From Macrostomum hystrix (taxonomy: Eukaryota; Platyhelminthes; Macrostomidae), in assembly GCA_950097015.1 (NCBI GenBank), contig CATNEN010000011.1:1116001-1180000 (forward strand): DNA of 64,000 nt, written 5' to 3'. The translations under genes were made by a program, and so were the position numbers. The notes under the pieces were generated by a model. It did not search any database, was not told where the DNA came from, and saw nothing but the letters and a program-made list of their open reading frames with translations. Of this stretch, positions 33,424 through 45,435 are shown in pieces. The number at the start of each line of letters is the position of its first letter. The first letter of the stretch is position 1.

Positions 33424-34740
33424 TTAATCCTCATTTTCACTTTCAGAAGCAGAGTCCGCATCGTTTTCACTGTCGTTCAGGTGCGCATTTTTGAAGTACT
33501 CCGGATCGATCTTGGCTAGTCTAGCCAGCCACTCTGCCCGGCTGAGTGTCAGGTAGAACTGGTGGGCCTCCGGTGTCTGGGTGGCGTCGATCACCTGTAG
33601 GCCGCAGCCGCGCTTCGTGTCCTCCAGGTGGGCGTAGAATCGTTCCATCTTGCTCGGCAGCGGCGTCCGTGCTCGATGTCTTTGTCGCCGGCTGCGGCTT
33701 CGACGGCGACGCCTCTGACCCGAAGCAGCAGCAGCAGCAGTTTTAGTTGCAGTCGTGTCCGCGAATGTCTTGGCGCGCTCAAGTTTAAGGGTGGCATCGA
33801 TGTCAGCAGGCATGTTGGCGAATGGGTTAGCGGTGTGCTGGCGTCTGAGAACTGGCTGGACAGCTGCGGGCTCCGGGGACTGGCGAGCGGACTGGGATCC
33901 CGACTTGGATTTGACTGCCGTCGGGTCATCGAGCGGCTGTCGGCCGCGTCTGTAACTGCCGCTCTTCGGCGCTGGGCCGAGAAATCTGCAGTTCGATCGA
34001 GTTTTAAGAACGATCTCAACTTCAAATGCGGCTTAAGGACTGCTGAGTACGTTAGTCATGTCAGAAAGCTTTGTAGATGTTGAGTCCGTGGACTAAAAAG
34101 CCATGCATGTACAGATCTTCTGTCCATGGACTATAAAGCCATGCACAGATGTTCAGTCCATGGACTAAACATATATCTTCAGATGTTCAGTCCATGGAAT
34201 AAACATTTATCTTCAGATGTTCAGTCCATGGACTAAAAAGCTACGTACAGATGTTTAGTCCGTGAACAAAAATGCTACGTACAGATGTTTAGTCCGTGAA
34301 CAAAAATGCTACGTACAGATGTTTAGTCCGTGAACAAAAATGCTACGTACAGATGTTTAGTCCGTGAAATAAAATGCTACGTACAGATGTTTAGTCCGTG
34401 GACTAAAATGCTGCGTACAGATGTTTAGTCCGTGGACTAAAATGTTATTTACAGATGCATGTTCAGACATTCTCTCCGACTTCTCTCCGCCGCTGACGGC
34501 CTACTCTCTCCTACGATTTAATATGCTCAATGCAACAAAAACTCTTCCTTACTTAATCGACAGCGCCTCGTGATCTGACGGGCACTTCCTGACAGACTTC
34601 AACAATCTGGCGGTGTCCAGTTTTTGATGCTCCAAGTGAGCCAAACTGGACACGTGCTGCCTGTAGAACTCGTCAATTCGACTGCGACAGGCCACGTCTA
34701 GGCGATTGTTCAAAGCTTGAACATTCTTTGTGGAGGCCAT
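33424..34740 (-). CDS. Unrecognised two-exon protein, 249 aa
   Basis: Exons 34740-34553 and 33985-33424, joined in phase 2 (AA/A); 750 nt including the stop. The first exon starts MASTKNVQALNNRL and looks helical (IDEFYRQHVSSLAHLEHQKL). The second has a basic, Ser/Pro-rich low-complexity middle, a run of Ala, an Arg-rich block (about 153-172, nuclear-localisation-like) and a more structured end (KMERFYAHLEDTKRGCGLQV, then FYLTLSRAEWLARLAKIDPE) before an acidic SESENED tail. I do not recognise the family. The basic block and acidic tail suggest a nuclear or nucleic-acid-associated role, which is only an inference. The intron 33986-34552 contains a SINE-derived minisatellite. Confidence 0.7.
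34085..34460 (+). repeat. Minisatellite, about 35-bp unit derived from a SINE B core
   Basis: About 11 copies with ACAGATGTTCAGTCCATGGA followed by CTAAAAAGCTACGT, drifting to TTTAGTCCGTGAACAAAAAT. The unit matches the SINE B core around CAGTCCATGGACTAAACAGC…CGTACACAG. It lies in the intron of the 249-aa gene. Confidence 0.9.
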
Positions 34741-35056
34741 TTCTTAGATTGCGATCCGGCGCTTAGATACCAAGGCAACACTCAAAGGTTATCTTAATAT
34801 AGGCGACCAGAATTGAAAGGCAATAAAAGGTAAGATAGCATAGAAAATAAGGCGTTCTTAAAGAGACAGCAGAAATTTAGCTGTCTTACAACGGCTAGAA
34901 GACTCTAGAGCTTAGAAAATAAAAATGAGTTCAATTTATATTACGGGATAGAGTTTGCACGCGTTGCTTGCGTCAAAAATGATGAGGCGTTTGCATCTGC
35001 CAGTCCTTTAATTGTCTCGCTGTGTTTCACATTAAAACTGCCGCATAGTAATAAAA

Positions 35057-35087
<31 letters not shown>

Positions 35088-35424
35088 CAACCATTTAAAC
35101 TGCAGGGGCCCAGCGATTGTTGCACACGAAGCAGAGATGCTTCTTCTCTGAGAGGCTGCACAGAAGCATAGGAAAATTCTAAACTCAACGAACAATTAGA
35201 GATCATTAATAATTTTAAAAAAATACCAGCCAGTTTGAAAAATTTTATAATTTGTCTAGACAAGCGTCCTCTTGTTAAGCGCGCCATTATGCTCTGCGTT
35301 GGCAAATGACTTGATGTAGAATTAATAAAACTAACAATGTCTTGTTGTCTTTTAGTTGACGAAAACGTGCAAGTATAACAAAGAAAAGCAGACCGTTTAG
35401 CAACTTCTAAAAATGACTAATTTT
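34741..35424. other. Spacer upstream of the 249-aa gene
   Basis: AT-rich, with a CAG run (about 35060-35087). No gene is supported; short frames here are low-complexity. Confidence 0.5.
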
Positions 35425-36310
35425 AGAGGATCTGGGACAGTAGATAGTGATCCCAAACCTGAGGATCTGTGGCAGTGGAAGTGATCCCAAACCTGAGGAT
35501 CTGTGACAGTAGATAGTGATCCCAAACATGAGGATCTGGGACAGTAGATAGTGATCCCAAACCTGAGGATCTGGGACAGTAGATAGTGATCCCAAACATG
35601 AGGATCTGGCACAGTGGAAGTGATCCCAAACCTGAGGATCTGGGACAGTGGAAAGTGATCCCAAACCTGAGGATCTGGGACAGTAGATAGTGATCCCAAA
35701 CATGAGGATCTGGGACAGTAGATAGTGATCCCAAACCTGAGGATCTGGGACAGTAGATAGTGATCCCAAACATGAGGATCTGGCACAGTGGATAGTGATC
35801 CCAAACCTGAGGATCTGGCACAGTGGAAAGTGATACCAAACCTGAGGATCTGGGACAGTAGATAGTGATACCAAACCTGAGGATCTGGGACAGTGGAAAG
35901 TGATCCCAAACCTGAGGATCTGGGACAGTGGAAAGTGATCCCAAACCTGAGGATCTGGGACAGTAGATAGTGATCCCAAACCTGAGGATCTGGGACAGTG
36001 GAAAGTGATCCCAAACCTGAGGATCTGGGACAGTGGAAAGTGATACCAAACCTGAGGATCTGGGACAGTGGATAGTAATCCCAAACCTGAGGATCTGGGA
36101 CAGTAGATACTGATCCCAAACCTGAGGATCTGGGACAGTAGATAGTGATCCTAAACCTGAGGATCTGGGACAGTGGATAGTGATCCCAAACCTGAGGATC
36201 TGGGACAGTAGATAGTGATCCCAAACCTGAGGATCTGGGACAGTGGATAGTGATCCCAAACCTGAGGATCTGGGACAGTAGATAGTGATCCCAAACCTGA
36301 GGATCTGATT
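35425..36310 (+). repeat. Minisatellite, 35-bp unit
   Basis: About 25 copies of a unit beginning GATCCCAAACCTGAGGATCT and continuing GGGACAGTAGATAGT, with GTGGAAAGT and CATGAGG variants. It lies between the 249-aa gene and the VCP-KMT-like gene. Three open minus frames of 225-311 codons are by-products. Confidence 0.97.
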
Positions 36311-36518
36311 GAGTTGATAAGTGATCTGACAACTTTTGAAATTCCTGAAGGCAAGTTAAAACAATCAGCTATAAAAGACAATCCATAATAACAGCATTGA
36401 AACTGTTTATATCACGCAAGAAATAGATAATTATCGTATAAGGTTGTTCAACAAGACCAATTTTAATTCTATCAAGGCAAGTGAAAAAGAAGCCGAGAAA
36501 TGCTAGGAAAATGGTGAA

Positions 36519-37480
36519 CTAGTACTTCTTGCGATACATCAGCACAATGCTAACATCAGGAGGCAGTTCGCTTTCGTCAAAGTATTCAGACAGCGTCACC
36601 GCCTCCCAATGAAGAAAATCGCCGACCCGCTGAAGGAATTCCGTCCACACATTGGAATATCGATCTTCGTAGGCGTGCAAAATCAATGGCGATTGGCTCT
36701 CGGAGCAGAAGATATCCCGCAAACTCTGACTGAGCAGCTCCACGTACTCAAACTGATACAGACAGTCGGACATTACTAGCAGATGGACAGGAAAATGATG
36801 CATCGGAGGCGGTTGGCCCCAAACGTAGACGTCGGCAACAATTGAGCAGTGCTCAAGCAGGTTGGCATTCTGAGTCAGGTTGACAGCTAGCTGCGGCATC
36901 ACGCCCGGCAAGTCCGTTAGAATCGACTGCGGAAACGGTTTTTTGAGAAATATTCAACGACTCTCGTTGTTGACTATCTGGTGCCAGACAATGAGAAAGT
37001 CAGGGCAGATGTACACACCTGTGTGAGCGTGTGCTGTGCGTTTGTACTCAGGACTCAGCGAACAGGGCAGAATTGCCTTCTCGCTGACTACTGTCCCCAA
37101 ATCAATCTCCTATTCACAGTATAACAAACAACAAGCATGTAAACGTAAGCTACCTTGCAGCCAATCATAGCGAGCTGCATGCCAACTAGGCCCGTGCCAC
37201 TGCCCAGCTCGAGGGCTGTCACGCTGCTAAACTTAGTGGACTCAGGCTGCGGCTCAGATTTGGCCATGATAGTCGTGAGCAGCCTGTCAGAGAATTCCGG
37301 CACTAGCAGCAGCCGGCTGAGCAGCAGCCCGCAGTCCCAGGCGACGCCACCGATGCCAGATGACAGGCCAGTCTGTGACACTGTCAAACTGTAGCCATCC
37401 ACCGTCTCTATTAGTAAGTCCATCGAGATTGACTTGCGCCTACGGCCAGATTTTGCGGCTGAATAGTTTAGCGAAAACAC
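36519..37480 (-). CDS. VCPKMT: METTL21D/VCP-KMT-like protein-lysine methyltransferase
   Basis: Seven-beta-strand SAM-dependent methyltransferase. In the human family it trimethylates a lysine of the AAA ATPase VCP/p97 in the cytosol. Exons 37480-37154 and 36926-36519, phase 0, 244 codons from the Met at 37480 (a later Met at residue 20 is also possible). SAM-binding motif LELGSGTGLVG at about 90-100; the SILTDLP strand after it; SDCLY at about 162-166, the family's DC(L/I)Y position; C-terminus SIVLMYRKKY, resembling the human IHIIYIRKK. Length fits the family (about 230). The 227-bp intron contains a SINE A fragment. The 5' end is uncertain because the first codons do not align with the family. 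Confidence 0.85.
36960..37087 (+). mobile_element. SINE A fragment in the VCPKMT intron
   Basis: Body fragment with GACAATGAGAAAGTCAGGGC, GTGTGAGCGTGTGC and CAGCGAACAGGGCAGAATTG, matching the SINE A copies at 30494 and 60925. It has no tRNA-like head. Confidence 0.7.
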
Positions 37481-37574
37481 TTACTGCTGTACTGTGAGTA
37501 GCATTAAACAGTTCTTAAGCTATTTATTACCATTTTCGAAAACAATGTAAACACTCAGCTGACACTTAATTTCA

Positions 37575-37832
37575 GAAACTGGCTGTAAACTGAAATTCGG
37601 AAACTGACAGTAAACTGAAAATCGGGAAATGACGGTAAACTAAATTTCGGGAAATGGCAGTAAACTGAATTTCGGGAAAGGACAGTAAACTGAATTTCGG
37701 GAAAGGACAGTAAACTGAATTTCGGGAAAGGACAGTAAACAGAATTTCGGAAACTGACAGTAAACTGAATTTCGGGAAATGACAATAAATTGAATTTCTG
37801 GAAATGACAGTAAACAAAATTTCGGGAAGTTC
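37575..37832 (+). repeat. Minisatellite, about 25-bp unit
   Basis: About 10 copies of GACAGTAAACTGAATTTCGG+GAAAG immediately upstream (minus strand) of the VCPKMT-like gene. It could lie in the 5' region or an upstream intron of that gene. Confidence 0.95.
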
Positions 37833-38233
37833 TAGTATGAAAGGTGAGTAAAGAATGTTAACAAACAGCTAAAACTACTGTTTTAACATATATTTATTTT
37901 GCTTACAGTGATTTTTGCCTGTCTACTTTAGAAATAGAAAAAAAGAAGACAATTGCAGTAAAAAACTAAGGAAATGTAAATGCAAACATTTAAATTGAGC
38001 AGTTAAACAAATAGGATCCGTTTGGCTACCATTTATAGAGTGATGAAATATGGAAAAACACGAATATTGAATGAAAATTAATCAGCTGTTATCTTATCAT
38101 AGAAATGATGTAACACTAATTAGATAGCGAGGAATATATTTAGAGCGTAGTTTACTCTGTTGATTTACCAAGACAATTCAGTCACTTTTAAACAGGAAAT
38201 GTCGTGGAAACTCAATTAGAAATAATTTTTGGC

Positions 38234-40239
38234 CTATTTAGAGCCGCTATGCGAGGCGGCCCATTTCTGTTTGGCCTGCATCAAGCGACTGTTTAGCTCA
38301 GTCAAACGTTGCCGATTAGGATTGGCCGAGTTGCTATCGGGTGCCTGCTCAAACTCAGTCAGTAGATCCTTGGCCGTTGCTAGCGCCTGTCCTGCGAATT
38401 CAACAAGATTATTTGGCGATGCCTTCCTAGTCTCGAGCGTCACTGAGCCGACATTCGATGTGTCCATCTCTAGGCGAGCTCTTAGTCGGCTTAATCGATC
38501 CAAATAATTTGACAGACGAGAATCGTCAGTATCGACAATGATCACAGCAGAGCCTTTAGACGATGAATGCTGAGCTTCTAGACGATCTTCGGCTATTTGC
38601 CGGCGACCGGATTCAACCAGACTGCGCAATCGTCTCAGCCTGGCTAGCTCGGCCTCCTGGCCATTCAGCAGCTGCTCGTGCAGTCGACGCCTCCGCTGCA
38701 ACAGGTCCAACAGGCGAGACTGCCTATCTGCCAGGTGCTTCAATTGAGCCAAGCGGCGATCCAATCTACGCTGCTCCAGCTGGCCGGCTAGCACTGAAGA
38801 CGCGGTGGCTGCGGCAGATTCCAGCGTGGTGGAATCCGGGGCGTCGCAATTGGCTGCCAGGCTGTGCTCGGATTGTTTCTTGGCTTCGAGCAGCCAGGTC
38901 TTGGCCATAGAGAGAGTTCGCTCCGGATCGTCCAGATGAGCTCGAAGGCGCCGAATTCGGTCAGCCAGCTGGGCTGAGCGACCGGCTAGACGGCCGCGTT
39001 CAACCAGAACTCGGCGATGCAAATCTCTCACCCGCTGCAGTTCAGTCAACCATTTCAAATCGTTGTCATCTTCGCCGGGGTCGGCGGCATCATTCTCCTG
39101 ATCGTCCTGGCTAGCATTGTTGAATAGTCGATCTGCCAGGCCTACCAGAGCTCCGTCCAGAGCCGCTTCAGCTTTGGTGAGTGAGTCGGCTGGTTGAGCA
39201 CAGAGCAGCTGATGCTGTGCCGCTCCGTCGCCCTGCAGTTGAAGTCGCAAATGAAGGCCGCGCACCTGCATCGAGTTAACAGCCAGCGAGATCAACCATG
39301 AGTGCTCACTTTTTAATGCTGCTGACAGAACATCCGCAGCTGCGTACGGCTGTACAGTCCATGGACTGGGGGGACACCACACCCTCCTTTAATTACCCCA
39401 GCTAATGCTGTTACACATTTAGTAGCTGGGTTAACTGAAGCAGTGGAGTCGGGAATCGAACACCCGACCTTCAAGTCATAAGCCTGACGCAACAAGGCTA
39501 CAACCACAACAAACGCCATGTACAGACACTGACAAAATTTATATCGAGTTTGATTGGCCAAGGAGGCTTATTCGAACTTTATCCCTATTTTCCCCTTTAG
39601 ACCGCTGGTGGAGCTTCGGACTTCTGTCTGAGAGGTTATGAGTTCGAATCTCAGTAATTTGGATGGGTCATTTGGATCAGTCCATAGACTGAACATTTGT
39701 ACACAATATTTGATAGCTGCAAGATCTACCATTCGCTGTGGATCTAATCCAATTAGTAAAAGGTTTATTGTTTATCAATTGTTGACATTTGATTGACAAA
39801 GGAAGTAGGGGCGGTCTCTAATTATTATTATTACCTGTTCAACAAAGCACTCCAAGGCTTCACGATATTCTTGTTCGACGTTAGCATTTTCCTGAGCGTC
39901 ATCGTCCAGCTGCTGCTGCTGCTGAGAATCATCCGCAAGTGTTTCTAACCTTCTAGGCAAACAATTTTTGATGCTTTCGAAAGCCTCCAACTGACTGGCC
40001 AGAGTGGAACAGTGGGCCAATTCTAGCAGGCCTAGCAGGACTTGCCTAGCAGTGCCAGCAGCGCTACGGCTGTGGATACCGCTGGCTCGCCAGATCAGCG
40101 GCAATTCGTCAATGCTGCGTCTAAGATGCTGCAGATTGATGTCATCGGTGGCATTGTTGTAGGCTCTGGCTAGTACATCAGCTTGGCTAGCTGCTATTGA
40201 CACACCAGTGGACTCGATTAGGCGAAGGAAAGCATCCAT
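38234..40239 (-). CDS. Coiled-coil protein, family not identified, 478 aa
   Basis: Exons 40239-39835 (135 codons, phase 0) and 39265-38234 (344 codons including stop). The first exon starts MDAFLRLIESTGVS and is helical, with a QQQQQ run at about 106-110. The second is Leu/Arg/Glu/Gln-rich with heptad-like spacing over most of its length (for example LKHLADRQSRLLDLLQRRRR), so long coiled coils are likely. It resembles centrosomal or spindle-type coiled-coil proteins such as HAUS subunits in general make-up only; no diagnostic motif was found. The intron 39266-39834 carries a SINE B copy and a second tRNA-like relic. Gene reality is supported by two long exons in matching phase. Confidence 0.72.
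39310..39515 (-). mobile_element. SINE B copy, minus orientation, in an intron
   Basis: TACAGTCCATGGACTGGGGG, then AATTACCCCAGCTAATGCTG and GGGAATCGAACACCCGACCT, with the head at the right. Same strand as its host coiled-coil gene. A different tRNA-like relic with GAGTTCGAATCTCAG follows at about 39600-39660. Confidence 0.8.
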
Positions 40240-40873
40240 TATTAAATTTAATAAAAAGACTGAAAATGTATGGATGATGATTATTTTTAAAGAATATTAG
40301 TTTAGTTTCCTAATTCCCCTAGTATTACACTTGTATAGCAATAGGGTAATGTATCATCAACCAAACAAGAATGTGTATTTTTTTAACTTCAAACCTAAGC
40401 TACAGATTTTCTATTTAAGATATGATGATAAATCAAAAGCCAAGTTATAGAAAACAGTTACATCTTTCTAAAAAGTATCTGCTTTTGCTATTTTATCAAA
40501 TAGAAAAAAAGTTATTCCTGCTTTTTTATCCAAAACCGAACAATGATTTTCATGTATCTTCAAACCAAATGGAGAATTTGATGTTCAGTTTTACAATTTG
40601 AGTGAGTGGTTTAATCTTATATTAAGGAGTGAACTATCATGAATTATGTTATTTGAAAGCATTTTTCATGCTCTATAAATAACTACATTTATGGTCATTT
40701 AATTGGCAAGCAACCACATACAATCTTCGTCTAAAGTACAAACTGAAAAAATGTTGTTAAAAAGTATGCTTTTGCAATAAAAATTTCTACTGAAACATCA
40801 ATCTTTCTTTCTTTCTTTCTTTATCTTATCTTTCTTATCTTATCTTATCTTTCTCTTTCCTCTTATCTTTCTT

Positions 40874-40907
<34 letters not shown>

Positions 40908-42766
40908 TCTTTCCTCTTAATGCTTCATTGCACATCATGCCTCAGCTTGTAGATAATTTCTTAAACTTTCAAATTAGTTGTTCTGTGAAACACAATAGCT
41001 TGTTTCTGTCTTGCACGAGACCAAGGAAGAAGTCAAAATTCTTGTTCGGTTTTGAAGATACACTGTTCGGTTGATGATACATTACCCTACACTTAACTCA
41101 ATACTGCTTCAGTTTAGCTAGCTATAAAATAAGTAGTTAGAGACAGGGAAAATGGTTTCACATTTGCTGCAGTGTACTTTTATATTTTTTAGCCTTCATT
41201 CTTTCCAACCATCAGTATCAGCATTAGATGTGACAGCTGATTGAGCACTAGTGTGGTACTCTATGGACTAAGCAGACATGCTCCAGAATAGTTAAAGCAA
41301 TGCTGATTACTATAAATCTGCAAAATGATGGCATACTTCATTAAAAATTATAACTATCTTATTTTCTTATCTATGACTGAAAGAAAGGCATAAAAAGGGA
41401 CTTTTCAGCAAGAAATTAATTTCATTATAGCTTTCAAAGATATTTTCTTTTGCCAAAAGAATAATATAGTAACATCATAGTAGAAAGAGGGCTTAAGCAT
41501 AAGATTTTGACCCTGATACTAATTTAGTAATATTGCAATTTTCAATTGCCTATAATTGCTACACTAGTATAAATGTATGCTCTAAGTAAATGAATGAATT
41601 ATGATATACGAACTATGAAATATGAACTAGCTAAGTAACATAGTATCAGGCCATACCTATAGGCCTAACAGTTAGTTTTTAGTTATGATCTAGCTATACT
41701 GTAACAATTATATTTTTTATAAATAATAACATAGCTTGACACCATTTTGGAAATTTTATCAGACTCTGAAAAAAGGCTAATAGGCCTAGGCTTTTATTTT
41801 TTATGGGTTTGGTTATTTAATTAGGTCTATGTTGGGTTCTGGTCTCTTTGTCTGATGCCATCTTGTCTATCAACAGACAAGTTGACTTTGGCAAACTTGA
41901 CCTTAACTGAAATCAGAAGAAATAAATCACCTTGCTTGCATTCCAGTGCAATGCTAGTGTCTGATTAGAATAGAAGCTGACTATTTATTAATTGGACTAG
42001 TTTGAACAGATTTGTACATTAGTTTTGTTATATGTAAATGAAAGGAAAGGTCAACTTGCTGCTTAAATATAGGCCTACCAAATTTGTTTATATACATAAC
42101 AGTTTGTGTCTGTGTTTATGATATCTTACAATTGCTTTCATGTCACTATATGATAAATAGTAGGCTTATATAATTATTTTGTGGCAATAAAAGTCATTGC
42201 AGACAATTTTGTTTTAATTGTCTTAAAGGCAATCGAGTTTGTGCAAAGCTTCTTTTACCGATAAGTTAATAGCCAAAGAGATGGCGGCAGATGAAAACCA
42301 TATAAGTCTTCTGCATGGATTAAATATTAGGTTGGGCCAAGCAAGTTAGCAACAACTACAAATATCACTGATTTCACTGAAGCTCCAACACTAAATCAAT
42401 AACAGTATATACTGTTGCTTATTTTAATTAGAATCCATTTCCCTTTGGCTGGTAGGTTGCTATACGACCCCTTATGCAATGGGGCATGTCCAGCACGCAC
42501 GTCAGCCATCGCCCATCCTGATAGGCATAGGCTCTTGCGCGGCCCTTATATTTTAGGAAAAGTGAATCGTGATATTTTTATTAATATATTATTTATTTTG
42601 GATAGTGTCATTTATATAATAGAAAAGCTAGAGTATATTTAAAAGGACCACTAAAAGTTATTACAATTATCTGCCAATGTGCCATAAAAAATATAGCATT
42701 AAAGATGCAATTCAGAGCTAACAGATATAGTTTTCTAAGAAACTGTGATGTTTTGAAAGCATGCGC
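40240..42766. other. AT-rich spacer
   Basis: No gene recognised. It holds a pyrimidine microsatellite (TTTCTTTC/TTATCTTATC) at 40800-40920. At 41640-42170 there is a stretch unusually rich in the palindrome AGGCCT (for example TAGGCCTA). Otherwise it is unique AT-rich DNA. Confidence 0.6.
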
Positions 42767-43192
42767 CAGTGGCGTATCTAGGATTTTAAAATGGGGGGGG
42801 GTAAATTTGCTGTTTCAACTATCAGAGAAAATGAGTCGCATGCTGCTGCTAAAAACTGAAATAACCTTTTGTAGTCCATTTGCAGACAACGATTTCGCTA
42901 CCTTTTTAATTACTTTGTTATACATTTCGAGAGTCAGAGACTCAAAATCAGAGTCATCAGAGACGTCACCGTCTTTAAATGTCACTGAGAGACGAGACGG
43001 CGAGACACAGACGAGACGAGACAGAGATAGTTCAGATTCAGATTCAGAATATCATTGTGCCGAATAACGACATTACGACTATGACATTCCGCCATAACGT
43101 TCGTCTTCGACTTTTCGTGGGTTGGTGACACTCTTCGGTCGGCGAAATGGGGGAAATATCCCCGTATCCCCCCCTAGATACGCCGGCCGCTG
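42767..43192. mobile_element. hAT-like MITE, 426 bp
   Basis: Terminal inverted repeats CAGTGGCGTATCTAGG at the left and CCTAGATACGCCGGCCGCTG at the right, the latter with a small change. Flanking 8-bp duplications GCATGCGC (42759-42766) and GTATGCGC (43193-43200) match at 7 of 8 positions. The 8-bp target duplication and the CAGTGGCG end fit hAT-type non-autonomous elements. No coding capacity is evident. Confidence 0.8.
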
Positions 43193-43200
43193 GTATGCGC

Positions 43201-43950
43201 TAATTGGTAACAATTTTTAAATAAAGTAACTAATTTTACGTCTATTTATAAACATAACTTCTTTAATGTAACGTTTTGAATCATTGCCTTGTTTCTGTTC
43301 TTCGACAGTAACTATAGTATTTAAGCAAATTAAATCGTATTTTCTTTATTCAAACTCATATTGGCTTTAAACAGGCTGGTGGGGGTTTGCCTGCGTCATT
43401 AGTAAATTATATACGTATTGGTAATCAGTGCAAGGCATAATGTATTCGTTAATATATATTTTTTCTGCCATAATACACGTACTCACTAAGTCGCATGAGG
43501 TTTATTGTGAGCTTATGCTTACAATTAAGTGGTCAAGAGTGCAAGAAGTCAGTTATGTTTTAATGATGGTTGAGTGACGGAGCTGACACACGTCAGCCAT
43601 GTGAATCCCAGGACCATTAAATCAGTTCTTCGAATTCCTCGAATTTCATCGAATTTCATCTTCTATTATCGGGGGTGAGGCCCTCGTGCAATACTTTCTC
43701 GTACGATCCTAGTGAACCAGCTTTTGTGAGTTGCGTTTTTTACAACCACTTGCACACAACATTATTCAAGTTAGATCAATGTATAGCTCTACTGACCGTA
43801 AAGAACTAGTTGACAATGACTATACAATACTGTCGACGACAATTGGCTGTGAGAAACCAGAGCTTAGAAATTTAAGAAATTGAGCAATTGATTGCTAACC
43901 CTAAACGCTTATTGAAAGTTAATTTTTATTATCACGCAATATACTCGTAC
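43201..43950. other. Spacer, nothing recognised
   Basis: Unique AT-rich sequence between the MITE and the mariner remnant. No gene or repeat seen. Confidence 0.5.
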
Positions 43951-43951
43951 A

Positions 43952-45435
43952 AGGGGTGCTAGCTGGGATAGTACATCGTTTGGACATAAATTGCGATTTC
44001 ACTTGCTGCGGAAGACAGGTCGCAAATCTCAGTCAATCCTGCAATCCCTCTGCTTAATCAGTCTTTAAGCAAATCAGTTCAACAGTTGGCACAAGTTAAC
44101 CGTTCAGCAGGCTGAATATTGCTAAAAAACACAAGATGGCATCAGATTCAAAGCAAGACCTCAAACCAGCAATGCGTGGCGTCATTCGCTTCTGGATCGA
44201 CAGCGGATGCACAAATGCGGCTGACATGCACGCAGAGCTTGTTGCGACATATGGAGAGGCCGTGCCAAGCGAACCGACTGTCCGACGGTGGGTTTGCGAG
44301 TTCAAAGAGGGCCGTACCTCCCTTGACGACATCGCGCCTGGCCCATCTGGCTCCACGCCGGCGCAGGTGCACGCCCGTCTGCAAAGCGTTCTCGCTGTTA
44401 AAGCTGCTGTAAAAGCTGCGCCTAAGAGCTCACTTCGCAGGCTTTCTGCTACTGTTGGCCTTTCAAATCCATATGTGCACGAGATTCTCAAGACCGATCT
44501 TGGGCTGTCCCGCCTCTCCTGTCGATGATGGATTCCGCGCATCCTCACGCCAAAGCAGAAGAGTCGACGTGTCGAAGTTGCGCACGCGCTACCAGCGCGT
44601 GCGCAACCGAGGGTCAGCCTTTCCTTGACAAGATCATAACGTGCGACGAGACGTGGCTGCCCTTTTTGAGTCGGCTGGCAAGCAGAAAGACGATGAGTGA
44701 TGTGTGCGAGGCTCAAACTCGCCTACGAAGCCTAGGCAGAAGTGGAAAAAGAAGATCATGATCTCTCTCTTCTTCGATGGCCAAGGTCCCCTGCTGGTCG
44801 ACTTTCTGCCGGATGGCAAGACCGTCAACTCAGTGCACTACCAGAAACAGCTTGAGCGCCTTAAAGTGGCTGTTATTGCGAATCGACGCGGCACGTGGCG
44901 AAGCGGTCGTAGCGAGTATTTAGCGCATTCAAGCAGCTCATGCAGGGTCGAGTGCTTGGCAGCGACCGCGCGCAAGTGGAGGCCGAGGCGATGCGCGGGC
45001 TTCGCTCGCAGGAATTCCGCTCCGTTTATTGGCACGCCATCAACGAGCTCCCGAAGAAGTGGGCAAAGGTGATCGCCGTCAAGGGCGAGTACATTAATGA
45101 GGGAATGAAGGAGGAGGATTGCGATGATTGTGATGACATTTGATTCTTTTGCTTGAGATTTTTGAACAACGGTTGTGTCCCCGTTTCACCCCTGACCCTC
45201 CAATCCTAGTGGCTTTAAACTTTTATCTTTCAGCAGCTGGTGAAAATCGCAATTTATGTCCGTGGATATCTACACTCGAGGGGCCATAACTCAGCTAATA
45301 AAAGTGCTAGAGAAAAAAGTCAACACTCATCTAGACCATTGATAGTGTTTCTTTAAGCTAACTGCTGCTTTAGGCAATTTAGATGGTGTTGTAGAAAGTA
45401 GTGCCCAGACGATCACTATCCCAGCTAGCACCCCT
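43952..45435 (+). mobile_element. mariner-type DNA transposon with decayed transposase
   Basis: About 30-bp terminal inverted repeats: left AGGGGTGCTAGCTGGGATAG, right end CTATCCCAGCTAGCACCCCT. Inside, a transposase remnant on + starts at 44136 (MASDSKQDLKPAMRGV) with the HTH domain of mariner/SETMAR transposases (DIAPGPSG follows it). Frame is lost near 44528. The first catalytic block CDETW is at about 44640-44657, and a beta-strand block (MISLFFDGQGPLLVDFLPDG) at about 44758-44820. The region holding the second and third catalytic Asp appears deleted, because the C-terminal WAKVIAVKGEY follows at about 45060. It can no longer make an active enzyme. Confidence 0.88.

Noticed and set aside
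35397..36332. Minus frames of 225-311 codons
   Set aside because: 35-bp minisatellite read in three registers; no splice or coding signal.
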